Part shown: positions 35,001 to 42,247 of the stretch, piece after piece
How the letters are laid out: every line of letters begins with the position of its first letter
Numbering within the stretch: the first letter of the stretch is position 1
Origin: Salinilacustrithrix sp034522155
GTDB taxonomy: Bacteria > Actinomycetota > Acidimicrobiia > Acidimicrobiales > Salinilacustritrichaceae
Reading direction: 5' to 3'
Length of the DNA stretch: 64,000 bases
Assembly (NCBI GenBank): GCA_034522155.1
Contig: JAXHLP010000002.1
Span: 310,001-374,000 of the forward strand
The notes under the pieces: generated by a model
Seen by the model: the letters and a program-made list of their open reading frames with translations, nothing else
What the model was told of the DNA's origin: nothing
Database searches by the model: none
Program-made: the position numbers and the translations under genes

Positions 35001-35189
35001 GACGACCACGACACCGAAGGCGCGCCCTTCGAGCACCTCGCGCGCGGACTGGACCGAGTCCACCGTCATCAGCACCACGCCCTGGTCTCGGAGGCGTTGA
35101 CCGAGGGGCCGGTGGATGCTCGGTGAGCCCTCGACGAGGAGTGCGCACGGCTCTCCGCCCCGACCTTTGCCTGGCTGGATGACGGCCAT
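32043..35189 (-). CDS. OmpR-type response regulator fused to PAS-EAL-GGDEF
   Basis: This 1048-residue single chain contains, in order: receiver domain (about 14-130) with phospho-Asp64 in VVVDLVLADGSG and Lys114 in YVVKP; OmpR winged helix (about 140-236: LTGKEFDLLAFLAARPGHVFSRTELL, VRGSGYRLD); two PAS-like regions (about 250-350, 365-475); EAL phosphodiesterase domain (about 485-730) with E519-A520-L521, Asn577, Glu609, Asp639/Asp640 (IDDFGTG), Lys660, Glu696 and Gln716 all kept; a Pro/Ser-rich linker; and a GGDEF domain (about 885-1035) whose active site reads GSEEF. So it can bind DNA, be phosphorylated and degrade c-di-GMP; cyclase activity is doubtful. No histidine kinase is adjacent. 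The acidic pocket of the receiver (VEGSP) has only one acid. Confidence 0.9.
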   Translation of the reverse strand: MAVIQPGKGRGGEPCALLVEGSPSIHRPLGQRLRDQGVVLMTVDSVQSAREVLEGRAFGVVVVDLVLADGSGLEVLDAVRASDSAAHVIVMSGSADNRDRTAAYERGANDYVVKPCLLRELASRVVAVGRWADPEVDALLTVGRLTIDLRARQVRDGRRTLDLTGKEFDLLAFLAARPGHVFSRTELLRAVWQSTPDWQQAATVTEHIRRLRAKIETDPRHPQILRTVRGSGYRLDLPATDAPDGDRGATFERGTIIHVGGRIVHADQAAGVLLGPTPEARLVGRQIFELAAPTSQRAIRERVAVSGPGSSRRTQLIDLERTDGTEVSVEVASEQTNWEGQPAEQVTLTHVPDLSARLRRLVTGVLGEVTDAVIITDLHFHLRSWNQAAERLYGWREHEVLGRHLLDVLQPLDDVDNDEALAATWENLETTGRWKGQSRHLARDGWAIDVLSSTSLIRDHSGEPILIVAVNRPAPSVTSAQEMAATDDEQIRMGLANDAFVVHYQPIVDLSDDQVVAMEALVRWDHPDRGMLTPAAFIAAAERSGAIIELGDVVFEKACAQAAEWQRAGKNLILSVNISARQLAEPSLYDRIIAVLTATGLDPHHLWLEVTETALIEDVDRANVVLHRLTELGIGITIDDFGTGWASLTYLRSFPIHALKIDRSFVAGVGWNASDTAIVRSILTLGAELGLVVVAEGIETRAQQRALQELGCTIGQGFLHGRPGPASGAPADQAGGSAPTVADSLSPPPTARSNGGGAPPVLPTLASITRVSASSLLTAPHPMPSSPGRSIAVESDMVADLLRGLLRIRSAPAAVDLLHRTIRDMGGTIVPAAEADEHALPVDVSLGEGPPAVVEVERFTVAHMQLERLLPRMVEDARQAVDLLRQTERLVDETSRDELTGLANRRALDGALSGATSGSVVMIGLDHVEDLDDQHGHAAGDVVLVSFAMVLTTHVPAQGTSCRVGSEEFALVLSNVDASGAVELVDRIRTTWSAAAPRPVTFSAGVADVDADGGMAALLAADRALHEAKALGCDRTELAAPRVDREEQ

Positions 35190-35399
35190 GGTCCCTGTCT
35201 CCTGAACGCCTCCGACGAGAGCAACCTGTCACCCGGAGTGAAGGTCACAAGACGTTCCGTGCAGCGTACAGCAACGGGCCTGGTCGCGGAGTTGTTCCCG
35301 TGTTGGGGCCACGGCGCTCCAGGCCAGGGGCCGGGGCGTCGATGGAAGTAACACGACGACGCCGTCCCGGCGCTTCGAACCCGTCAGGACGACGTCCTC

Positions 35400-35930
35400 A
35401 TGAAAACCCTTCGCATGTACGCCGCAGCCGCTGCCGTCGGAGCGCTCGCGGTCTTCGCCCTCGGCGCGAGCCCGGCTTCGGCGGACACACCCGCCACGGT
35501 CGAGATCACCGGCGGTTCGCTGTCGATCACGGTGCCGGCCGATGCCGGCAGCCTCGGGACCCGGGCCAACACGGTCGAGGGCGGCACCATCAGCGGGCAG
35601 CTCGGCGAGGTCCGGGTCAACGACGCTCGCAGCGCGCCTGCCGGGTCCGGCTGGGTGGCCAGCGTCATCTCCACCGCGTTCACGCCACCGGCAGGGCCGA
35701 CGATCGCCGCCAGCGCCGTGAGCTACACGGTCGGGCCGATCGTCAAGGTCGGCACCGCCACCTACGCGGCCAACGACCCGGCGGACCTCACTGGGGCGAA
35801 GCCGGCAGTCACCGCGACCGGGATCACCGGCGACAACTCGGCCACCTGGAACCCGACCATCAACGTCGACGTCCCCGGCGGCATGGCCGCAGGGGTCTAC
35901 ACCGCCACGGTCACCCACTCCGTTGTCTGA
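35400..35930 (+). CDS. Secreted WxL-like surface protein
   Basis: This 176-residue protein has a signal peptide (MKTLRMYAAAAAVGALAVFALGASPASA, cut after ASA), followed by a beta-rich domain. Its layout matches WxL-type domains: LGEVRVNDARSAPAGSGWVASVISTAF in the middle and the closing strand GVYTATVTHSVV. WxL proteins bind peptidoglycan and are held by a DUF916 partner, encoded next. The exact Trp-x-Leu motif is not present, so the family call is by architecture and neighbour. It is co-transcribed with the next gene (8-nt overlap). Confidence 0.65.
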   Translation: MKTLRMYAAAAAVGALAVFALGASPASADTPATVEITGGSLSITVPADAGSLGTRANTVEGGTISGQLGEVRVNDARSAPAGSGWVASVISTAFTPPAGPTIAASAVSYTVGPIVKVGTATYAANDPADLTGAKPAVTATGITGDNSATWNPTINVDVPGGMAAGVYTATVTHSVV

Positions 35931-36963
35931 CCGCCGCGACCTCCTGCTGGGCGTGGCATCCGTGCTCCTGCTCGGCGTCCTCACTGCGGCGCCGGCGCAG
36001 GCAGCCGTCGTCAGCCCGGCACCCCAGGAGGCCGACGCCACCGGCGGCATCGGTCTCCGCCTTCTCGACGCGCCGACCGAAGCCGCCGACGACGCCCGCG
36101 CCCGGCTCTACATCGTCGACCACCTCGCCCCGGGGACGCATATCGAACGCCGCATCGAGGTCTCCAATGCCACCGACTCGGCGGAGACCGTGGCGCTGTA
36201 CGCCGCTGGAGCCAGCATCGACGACGGCACCTTCGTCGGCACCAGCGGGAAGACCGCCAACGAGCTGTCCTCGTGGACCACGGTCACGCCAGCTCGATCC
36301 GACATCCCTGCCGGCGAGACGCTCATCGCAACGGTGGACATCGACGTGGCCATCGACGCCGCCCCCGGCGAGCGATACGGAGTCGTCTGGGCCGAGGTCC
36401 GTTCCGACCAGCGCGACGACCGCCGCGGTGTCGTCCAGGTCAGCCGGGTCGGGATCCGCCTCTACGTCTCGGTCGGGCCCGGCGGCGCCCCTGCCCCCGA
36501 CTTCACCATCGCCTCACTCATCGCGAAACGCTCGTCCCAGGGCCAGCCCGCCGTGTCCGCCGTCGTGCACAACACCGGCGGACGAGCCCTCGACATGTCT
36601 GGAACGCTCCAACTCTCCGATGGGCCAGGAGCGCTCAGTGCCGGACCCTTCCCTGCCGAGCTCGGTCGGACGCTCGCCATCGGCGACACCCAGACCGTGA
36701 CCGTCACCCTCGACGCCGCCGTGCCCGACGGCCCGTGGGATGCGCACCTCAAGCTCCGGAGCGGACGCATCGAACGCGAGGCCGAAGCCACCATCACCTT
36801 CCCCCGCCCAGGCGGCCTGGCCGCACCCGTGGCCATCGCTGAACCCGACAACCGATCCTGGCTCGGCCTCGTCGCCGCGGTCGGGCTCGTCCTCCTCGTG
36901 TTGGTTGCTCTCGCGGTCGTCGTGATCCGCCGCCGACGATGCTTGACACGTAACCTCATGTAG
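35923..36963 (+). CDS. DUF916 WxL-binding membrane protein
   Basis: This 346-residue protein has a signal peptide (LLLGVASVLLLGVLTAAPAQA), a DUF916-like domain (about 40-165: GIGLRLLDAPTEAADDARARLYIVDHLAPG, RRIEVSNATDSAETVALYAAGASI, NELSSWTTV, GERYGVVWAEV), a second Ig-like domain (about 190-290), and a C-terminal membrane anchor (WLGLVAAVGLVLLVLVALAVVVI) with basic tail. In Firmicutes such proteins anchor WxL proteins to the membrane and wall. TTG 35923 is the likely start, overlapping the previous stop by 8 nt; no ATG or GTG would keep a full signal peptide. The pair probably forms one surface complex. Confidence 0.8.
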   Translation: MSDRRDLLLGVASVLLLGVLTAAPAQAAVVSPAPQEADATGGIGLRLLDAPTEAADDARARLYIVDHLAPGTHIERRIEVSNATDSAETVALYAAGASIDDGTFVGTSGKTANELSSWTTVTPARSDIPAGETLIATVDIDVAIDAAPGERYGVVWAEVRSDQRDDRRGVVQVSRVGIRLYVSVGPGGAPAPDFTIASLIAKRSSQGQPAVSAVVHNTGGRALDMSGTLQLSDGPGALSAGPFPAELGRTLAIGDTQTVTVTLDAAVPDGPWDAHLKLRSGRIEREAEATITFPRPGGLAAPVAIAEPDNRSWLGLVAAVGLVLLVLVALAVVVIRRRRCLTRNLM

Positions 36964-36973
36964 TTCTATGTTC

Positions 36974-36992
36974 TCCTCATCTATCATGAGGA
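36974..36992 (+). promoter_or_regulatory. Perfect hairpin over the ribosome site of the WXG100 gene
   Basis: TCCTCAT and ATGAGGA form a 7-bp perfect stem around CTATC. The right arm takes in most of the Shine-Dalgarno AGGAGG (36989-36994) of the gene starting at 37001. This could block ribosome access or be a protein-binding dyad. Confidence 0.5.
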
Positions 36993-37000
36993 GGCACGAA

Positions 37001-37300
37001 ATGGCATCGAACAACATCCTGGTCACGTTCGAGGACATCCAGAGCATGGCCAGCCGGCTCCAGAGCGAGGGTGGCGCCATCGCCGCTCAGCTCGACTCGC
37101 TGCTCGACGCGGTGGCCGCCATGGTCGAGAGCGGCTGGCAGGGCCAGGCCGCCGGCGCGTTCCACGGGCTGTACGCCAACGCGACCCAGGGCTGGAAGGA
37201 GGTCGAGACGGCGCTGGTCGGGATGGCCGAGATGCTGCGCCGCATCGGCGCCCAGTACCAGGACCAGGAGTCGTCGATCGCGGCGTCCCTGAACGGCTGA
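37001..37300 (+). CDS. WXG100 family protein (EsxA-like)
   Basis: This 99-residue all-helical protein has the central Trp-x-Gly turn in GWQGQAAGAF at about residues 46-55, the hallmark of type VII secretion substrates that form helical-hairpin dimers. Length is exactly typical. AGGAGG 6 nt before ATG 37001 decides the start over an upstream in-frame ATG. The secretion signal YxxxD/E is not clear at the C-terminus (QYQDQESS near residue 88 fits Tyr-x3-Glu). It heads a four-gene unit with the effector-like and SseB-like genes; the export ATPase is 5 kb upstream. Confidence 0.88.
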   Translation: MASNNILVTFEDIQSMASRLQSEGGAIAAQLDSLLDAVAAMVESGWQGQAAGAFHGLYANATQGWKEVETALVGMAEMLRRIGAQYQDQESSIAASLNG

Positions 37301-37316
37301 GCGGGGAACCGTCTCG

Positions 37317-37625
37317 GTGTCTGGGTCGATCGTCGTCGAGCCGGGCGAGTTGCGCGCCGCGGTCACCGACGTGGCGGCAGCAACCCGGGCGCTCGGCCGG
37401 GCCCGGGGCGCGCTCGAGTCCGTCGGCGGGCTCGTCGCCGGAGGCATCGACCACGGCGACCGCGCCGACGACAAGGTGTCGACGTTCGTGCGCCAGTGGC
37501 GCTCGGAATACGACCTCGTCGCCGGGTTCCTCGACGCCTTCCGCACGATCCTCACCGATGCCGCGCAGTGCTACGAGGACCTCGACGCTGAGCTGGCGGC
37601 CTGCCTCGCCGAGGCGGGATGGTGA
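37317..37625 (+). CDS. Small helical partner protein of the WXG100 unit
   Basis: This 102-residue protein is predicted to be all-helical (ELRAAVTDVAAATRALGRARGALESVGG; SEYDLVAGFLDAFRTILTDAAQCYEDLDAELA). It lacks the Trp-x-Gly turn but its size and position, 16 nt after a WXG100 gene, suit an ESX-like partner or effector chaperone. GTG 37317 is the start. Its stop overlaps the start of the effector-like gene, so they are co-translated. Confidence 0.65.
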   Translation: MSGSIVVEPGELRAAVTDVAAATRALGRARGALESVGGLVAGGIDHGDRADDKVSTFVRQWRSEYDLVAGFLDAFRTILTDAAQCYEDLDAELAACLAEAGW

Positions 37626-38938
37626 GCCTCCCGGTCCACCCCGACGACATCCCCTATCCACCAGGCGACGGCCGGGCCATCCGGCGAGCTGCCGGCGAGC
37701 TGCGGGCGACGTTCGCCGAGTTGACCACCGCCCGGCGCGCCGCCGAGCATGTCGGCGCGATCTGCGACGGCGCCCACTGGCGGGGCGAGGCGTTCGAGGT
37801 GTTCCGCGTCGCGGTCGACCGCAAGCCCCTACCTGCGGCCATCGACCACGCGCGCCGCGCCATGGAGGAGGCCGCCAGCCGGCTCGAGTGGTTCGCCACC
37901 CGCTTCGACGCCAACACCCGGACCATCAGCTGGTGCCGCAGCCGGCTGCTGGCGCTCGGCCTGGTCGACGGGCACGTCCCCGCCGATCTCGCGGCGGAGG
38001 TCCGCCGGATCGTCGATGACGCCGAACGGGCGTGGGACGACCACCGGGCCGCGCTGCGCGCCGTGGCCGACACCTTCGACCGTCTCGACGACGCGCCGAC
38101 CTTCGCCACGCCACCCCGGTCCAATCTCCAGAAGGCCGTGGGTTTCACCGAGGCCGTGAACGAGTTCGGCGTCGACGTGCTGCTCGGGGCGGGCGAGGCG
38201 GCCTGGGAGCTCGGCAAGCTCGCCGGCCAGCTCTCCCTGTTCTCCAACCCCGTCACCGGACCGGTCATGTGGCACCGGGTGTGGAACGCCCGCGACCAGG
38301 TCGGCGCGGTGCTGTCCTATGCCTGGGACAACCCCGGCGCCTTCACCCTCGAGCTCGGCAAGGCGATCATCGACCTCGACACCTGGACCGAGGACGGCGT
38401 GGCCCGGTGGATCGGCCACCGGATCCCCGACATCGTCCTCACCGTCGCCACCGCCGGCTACGGCAGGGTGGGCACCACCGCCGCGGCTGCCGTCCGCGGG
38501 GCGCGGGCGACCCGGGCCGCCGATGCCGCAACCGACGCCCTGGGCATCAGCCGCCACTTCGCACCGCTCCGGCACGCCGGCGCGCTCGGTCGCGCCGATG
38601 CTGGGCTCGCCCGGCTCCCGGGCCGGCTCAACGACGAGATCAAGGGCTTCACCCAGTTGCCCGACCGCTACGTCCGGCAGCGCTTCACGGGTACGACCGT
38701 GGCCGAGCAGGTCTCACCGAGGTTGCAAGGTCGACTCGACGCGCTCCTCACCGACGGCTGGACCGACCGCCTCGGCATGCTCGATGGTCTCGTCGTCGGG
38801 TCGAGCGGTCTGTCCCCGCAGGCACAGACCGCCATGGTCGGCGTGCTCGGCGCCGACCTCACCAACCGGCTCAGCAACGCCGGGCTCGTGTTCTCCGAGC
38901 TCCACGCCGATGCGATCGCGGCGAAGGCCCGTCGATGA
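37619..38938 (+). CDS. Putative type VII secretion effector
   Basis: This is a 439-residue protein. Residues about 15-150 are helical with WRGEAFEVF, reminiscent of WXG/LXG-like export domains. A middle part follows (FNEFGVDVLLGAGEAAWELGKLAGQLSLFSNPVTGPVMW), then a hydrophobic stretch (IVLTVATAGYGRVGTTAAAAV) typical of polymorphic toxin linkers. The last 130 residues (LPDRYVRQRFTGTTVAEQVSPRLQGRLDALL) are unrecognised and could be the active part. Position between the WXG100 pair and an SseB-like gene supports an effector with its cognate partner. ATG 37619 or GTG 37622 both overlap the upstream stop. Confidence 0.6.
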   Translation: MVSLPVHPDDIPYPPGDGRAIRRAAGELRATFAELTTARRAAEHVGAICDGAHWRGEAFEVFRVAVDRKPLPAAIDHARRAMEEAASRLEWFATRFDANTRTISWCRSRLLALGLVDGHVPADLAAEVRRIVDDAERAWDDHRAALRAVADTFDRLDDAPTFATPPRSNLQKAVGFTEAVNEFGVDVLLGAGEAAWELGKLAGQLSLFSNPVTGPVMWHRVWNARDQVGAVLSYAWDNPGAFTLELGKAIIDLDTWTEDGVARWIGHRIPDIVLTVATAGYGRVGTTAAAAVRGARATRAADAATDALGISRHFAPLRHAGALGRADAGLARLPGRLNDEIKGFTQLPDRYVRQRFTGTTVAEQVSPRLQGRLDALLTDGWTDRLGMLDGLVVGSSGLSPQAQTAMVGVLGADLTNRLSNAGLVFSELHADAIAAKARR

Positions 38939-39684
38939 GCCGCGTTCGCCGCTGCGCCCGCGCTCTCGACGCCGTGTTCTTCGCCGCCCGGCCCGACGCG
39001 CCCGACCCGCCGCCCCGGGTGGTGCGCCGGGCCGACACGTGCATGGCCGGCGGTCTCGAGGTGCTCGACGAGCGCTTCGACGACCTCGGCGCCGCGCTGG
39101 TGACCGTGCTGTTCCAGCTGTTGCGCGCCGTCCGCCTCGGGACGCTGAGCCGGGTGCGGTGCCGCATGTCGGCCGAGATCCTGTTGCGGCACGTGGCCGA
39201 GGTCTACGCCGAGGACCGCGGGATGGTGCCGCTCGTCGAGCTGCTCGGGGCGCTGGCCTCGCTGCCCGACGGCCCCGACCGCGAGGACCGCTTCCTCGAC
39301 CCCACCCCCGATCCCGACCAGCCCATCGAGGTCGCGCTCGCCGACGCCCTCCGCGACCCCGACACCGCGCCGTGCATCGCCGGCGCGGTCGCCCGGGGCC
39401 GGTTGTACGCGCCCGTGCTCGACCTCGGTGTCGACGACGAGCGCCTCGAGGTCCAGTTCCTGCCCCTGGTGATCAACGGCGACCCGGTCATCGCCACCTT
39501 CACGTCCCGCGAGCGGTTCGACGACCACGTCAACTCGACCGGCATCGGCGACGTCCCGGTCATCGAGATCGTCGGCGCCGAGCTTCCCCAGCTGTGCCCA
39601 CCCGGCCACGGCGTGTTCGTGAACCCCGGCTCGGTCCTCGGGCATCTGTTCACCGAGGACGAGGTCCGCGCGCTCGCCGCGTGA
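38935..39684 (+). CDS. SseB-like domain protein, possible immunity or secretion partner
   Basis: This is a 249-residue protein. The C-terminal half resembles the SseB N-terminal domain family: LEVQFLPLVINGDPVIATFTSRERFDDH, then IEIVGAELPQLCPPGHGVFVNPGS. Such domains are frequent beside type VII effectors in actinobacteria and are suspected immunity or chaperone proteins. The N-terminal half is helical (LLRHVAEVYAEDRGMVPLVELLGALASL) and repeats part of the layout. ATG 38935 overlaps the effector stop by 3 nt. The stop at 39684 lies next to the reconstructed end of the opposite acyltransferase gene. Confidence 0.7.
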   Translation: MSRVRRCARALDAVFFAARPDAPDPPPRVVRRADTCMAGGLEVLDERFDDLGAALVTVLFQLLRAVRLGTLSRVRCRMSAEILLRHVAEVYAEDRGMVPLVELLGALASLPDGPDREDRFLDPTPDPDQPIEVALADALRDPDTAPCIAGAVARGRLYAPVLDLGVDDERLEVQFLPLVINGDPVIATFTSRERFDDHVNSTGIGDVPVIEIVGAELPQLCPPGHGVFVNPGSVLGHLFTEDEVRALAA

Positions 39685-39685
39685 G

Positions 39686-40640
39686 TCAGCGTTCGGGCCA
39701 GGACGTCCGGCGGCGCCGCCGCGGCCCGCGGTCGCCGAGCGCCCAGGCCCGGCGCCAGCTCGGGCGGCGGGCCCGGTGAGCGCGGGGGTGGCCGCGGCGT
39801 GGGCGTGCTGCGGGCCTCGTACCAGTCGCTCATCTGCTCGTCGGCGAGGCTGGCGACCGCGGTCTCGATGCGGGCACCGAGCCGGCGGGTGTCCTCGCCG
39901 GCGGCGGCCCGGATCGGCGTGCCGAAGGTGACCACCGTGGGGGAGGGTCGCAGCCGCTTCGCGCCCTTGCGCATGATCCGGCTCGTGCCCGCCAGGTGGA
40001 TCGGCACCACGGGCGCACCGGTCCGGCGGGCGAGGTAGGCGGCGCCACCCCGGAAGTCCTGGCCCCACCCGTCGGGCGAGCGGCCGCCCTCGGGGAAGAT
40101 CAGCATCGACCAACCGTCGTCGATCAGCTCGGCTGCGAGGTTGGCGCTGCGGCGGGTGACCGTGGCCCGCTCGATCGGGATGGCGTTGAGCACCAGGCTC
40201 GCCGCCGCGCTCGTGGCCCGGGTGCGGAAGAAGTAGTCGGCCGCCGCGCCCACGAACACCTGGTAGCGCCACGGCTCGGGCAGGCTCGTCAGCACCAGCG
40301 GCGTGTCCACGTGGCTGTGGTGGTTGGCGCAGAAGATCACCGGCCCGTCCAGGTCGACGAGGTGGTCGAGGCCGCGCCGGGTCGGCTTGGCCACGCCGGC
40401 CATCGCCGGGCGCAACATGGCCTCGAGCACCACGACCCGGGCGAAGCGGGCCGGGAACCGGCGGGCCCAGTCGGTGTCGTAGTCGGCGCCGGTCCGGCGC
40501 TTGGGGGGGAGCGGCTCGACACCCTTCGGCGTGCTCGGTGCCCCCAATGGGAAGGCGGCCCGCGTCCTCATCGTTCTGGCGGGCAGATCCTTGAGCTCGT
40601 CGATGGTTTCGCCGGCCAGAAGGTGCTTGAGCGTGCTCAT
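39686..40640 (-). CDS. Lysophospholipid acyltransferase (PlsC-like), C-terminus frameshifted
   Basis: ATG 40640 opens a PlsC-type protein with ANHHSHVDTP (His-x4-Asp), FPEGGRSPDG (phosphate site) and PVVPIHLAGTS. The enzyme acylates a lysophospholipid or alcohol at the membrane. After WYEAR (near 39820) the original frame loses sense and stays open to 39204, running antisense into the SseB-like gene. The other two frames in turn give AHAAATPALTGP and then SWRRAWALGDRGPRRRRR ending at a TGA at 39686. Two single-base deletions would restore one protein of about 318 residues. The start overlaps the stop of the LarA-like gene (ATGA). It is last gene of the operon. Confidence 0.75.
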
Positions 40641-42247
40641 GTGACGTCGGCCATGAGGATCGGCGGGTTGTGCATGTGGGTGATGGTCGGCTGCGGGCCC
40701 ACGGTGTCGGAGGCGATCTCGAGCGCGTCCTCCATGGTGCTGGCGGGCGCAAAGCCCAGCCGGCGCACGGCCTCGGGGTCGCCGCCGACGACCACCACCT
40801 TGCCGAGATGGTCGAGGGCGTGGCAGCCCCAGTACCACATGTAGAAGGGATGGACGCCGTGGTAGGCGTAGCTCGTCCGGTACAGGTGGCGGTACCACTC
40901 GTCCTCGGCGAACTCGGTCTCGTACTTCTTCTCGATCTCGTGCGGATCGGTGGTGTCGGCCAGGACCTGCTCGAAGAAGTCGATGTAGCTCGGGTGGTGG
41001 ACCGGGTGGAACTCCCACGGGGTGGGGTGGGTCATGACCAGCACCCCGCCCTCCTTCACCAGCGGCTTGCCCCGGTACATGTTGAAGAAGTAGCCGAGCC
41101 CGAGGCACATCACCAGGATCGGGTTCATGATCGAGTTGACGTTGTACGGGCAGATGTAGGGCAGCCCCATCGTCAACACGTCGGTCTGGCCCTCCACCGG
41201 TACGAGGTGCTGGGCGAAGGTGTGCTCGAGGGTCTTCTCGTGGACGGCCTCGACCTCGCCGGCCTGCACCGACGTCACCGCGTACGGTGCCCGCCAACCC
41301 ATGAACGTGGCCCGCTTGGCCCGGGCCGGCATGCGCTTGAGCCCGGCCTGCAGCCCCAGGAACATCGCCCGGTCCTTGGCGGTCCACTCCCACTCGCGCT
41401 TGGCCAGCATCGACATCGGGCTGGCGGTGTCGAGTGCCTCGGTGCCGAAGGTGTCGTTGTTGAGCGTGGTCTCGATCTGGAAGATCTTCACGCCCGCGCC
41501 CTCGAGCACCTCGCCCATCCGCCAGTTGGAGTGGTGGAGCTCGGAGCGGTGCCGGTCCATGAAGCTGCGGGAGTGCTCCATGGTGTGCACGTTGTGGTGG
41601 TGCTTGAGGCTGCGGTAGCCGGCGAGGCCGGTGGCCGTCGACTTCCAGCCGCCGTCCATCGACACCAGGTTGATGTTCACGTAGACGATGAGGTCCGACG
41701 TGGCCGCCCGCTTGTTGATCTCGACGAGCTCGCCCTGGTCGGTGGTGCCGATCTCGAGCATCCCGTCGGGATCCTCGGCGTCGTGGTTGTAGAGCCGGCC
41801 GCTCGGGGAGAAGGCGTCGTAGACGCGGTCGCCGACCGCGTGGCGCAGCTCGTCCTCGGTCATCCGACGGTGCAGGGCGAGGGCGGCGATGATCTCCACG
41901 TCGTCGACGCCGGCGGCGGCGGCCTGGTCGAGCACGGCCTCGATGACCCGCTGGCGCACGTCGGGCTTGCGCATGCTCGGCAACGGCAGCGAGATGTCAT
42001 CGAAGCAGATCGTCAGCTTCATGTCGCTGTGCAGCAGAGCCGAGAGCGGCTCGCTGTCGCCCAGCGGGTTCTCGAGCGCCTCGGCGATGGCGGTGTCGAC
42101 GTCCTCGAGGCCGGGCATGGGCTCGGCCGGGTAGATCACCCGGCTCCGGCCGGCGGGTAGCTTCTCGAGCGAGAACCCCTCGCCGCGGTGGAAGAGGATC
42201 GGCGGCGTCGACTTGTCGACGTCGAGCACGAGTCCGGGACGAGGCAT
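40637..42247 (-). CDS. LarA-like (lactate racemase domain) protein
   Basis: This is a 536-residue protein. The N-terminal 300 residues match the LarA/DUF2088 layout: LTICFDDISLPLP (LarA DxxRP position), VEIIAALALHRRMTEDELRHAVG (the IxTGxHRxxTxxE motif) and SMDGGWKSTATGL (Lys after Gly-Gly). LarA uses a nickel-pincer cofactor to racemise 2-hydroxy acids. LarB, LarC and LarE are not nearby, so cofactor supply is unknown. At 536 residues it is about 100 longer than LarA. The operon context (alcohol dehydrogenase, acyl reductase-like, acyltransferase) suggests a hydroxy-acid or alcohol substrate. Both ends overlap neighbours, so it is tightly co-translated. Confidence 0.75.
   Translation of the reverse strand: MPRPGLVLDVDKSTPPILFHRGEGFSLEKLPAGRSRVIYPAEPMPGLEDVDTAIAEALENPLGDSEPLSALLHSDMKLTICFDDISLPLPSMRKPDVRQRVIEAVLDQAAAAGVDDVEIIAALALHRRMTEDELRHAVGDRVYDAFSPSGRLYNHDAEDPDGMLEIGTTDQGELVEINKRAATSDLIVYVNINLVSMDGGWKSTATGLAGYRSLKHHHNVHTMEHSRSFMDRHRSELHHSNWRMGEVLEGAGVKIFQIETTLNNDTFGTEALDTASPMSMLAKREWEWTAKDRAMFLGLQAGLKRMPARAKRATFMGWRAPYAVTSVQAGEVEAVHEKTLEHTFAQHLVPVEGQTDVLTMGLPYICPYNVNSIMNPILVMCLGLGYFFNMYRGKPLVKEGGVLVMTHPTPWEFHPVHHPSYIDFFEQVLADTTDPHEIEKKYETEFAEDEWYRHLYRTSYAYHGVHPFYMWYWGCHALDHLGKVVVVGGDPEAVRRLGFAPASTMEDALEIASDTVGPQPTITHMHNPPILMADVT

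Noticed and set aside
38032..39684. A single 550-residue protein ending at 39684
   Set aside because: Its first 300 codons overlap the effector-like gene in another frame; ATG 38935 overlapping the effector stop gives the sensible SseB-like protein.
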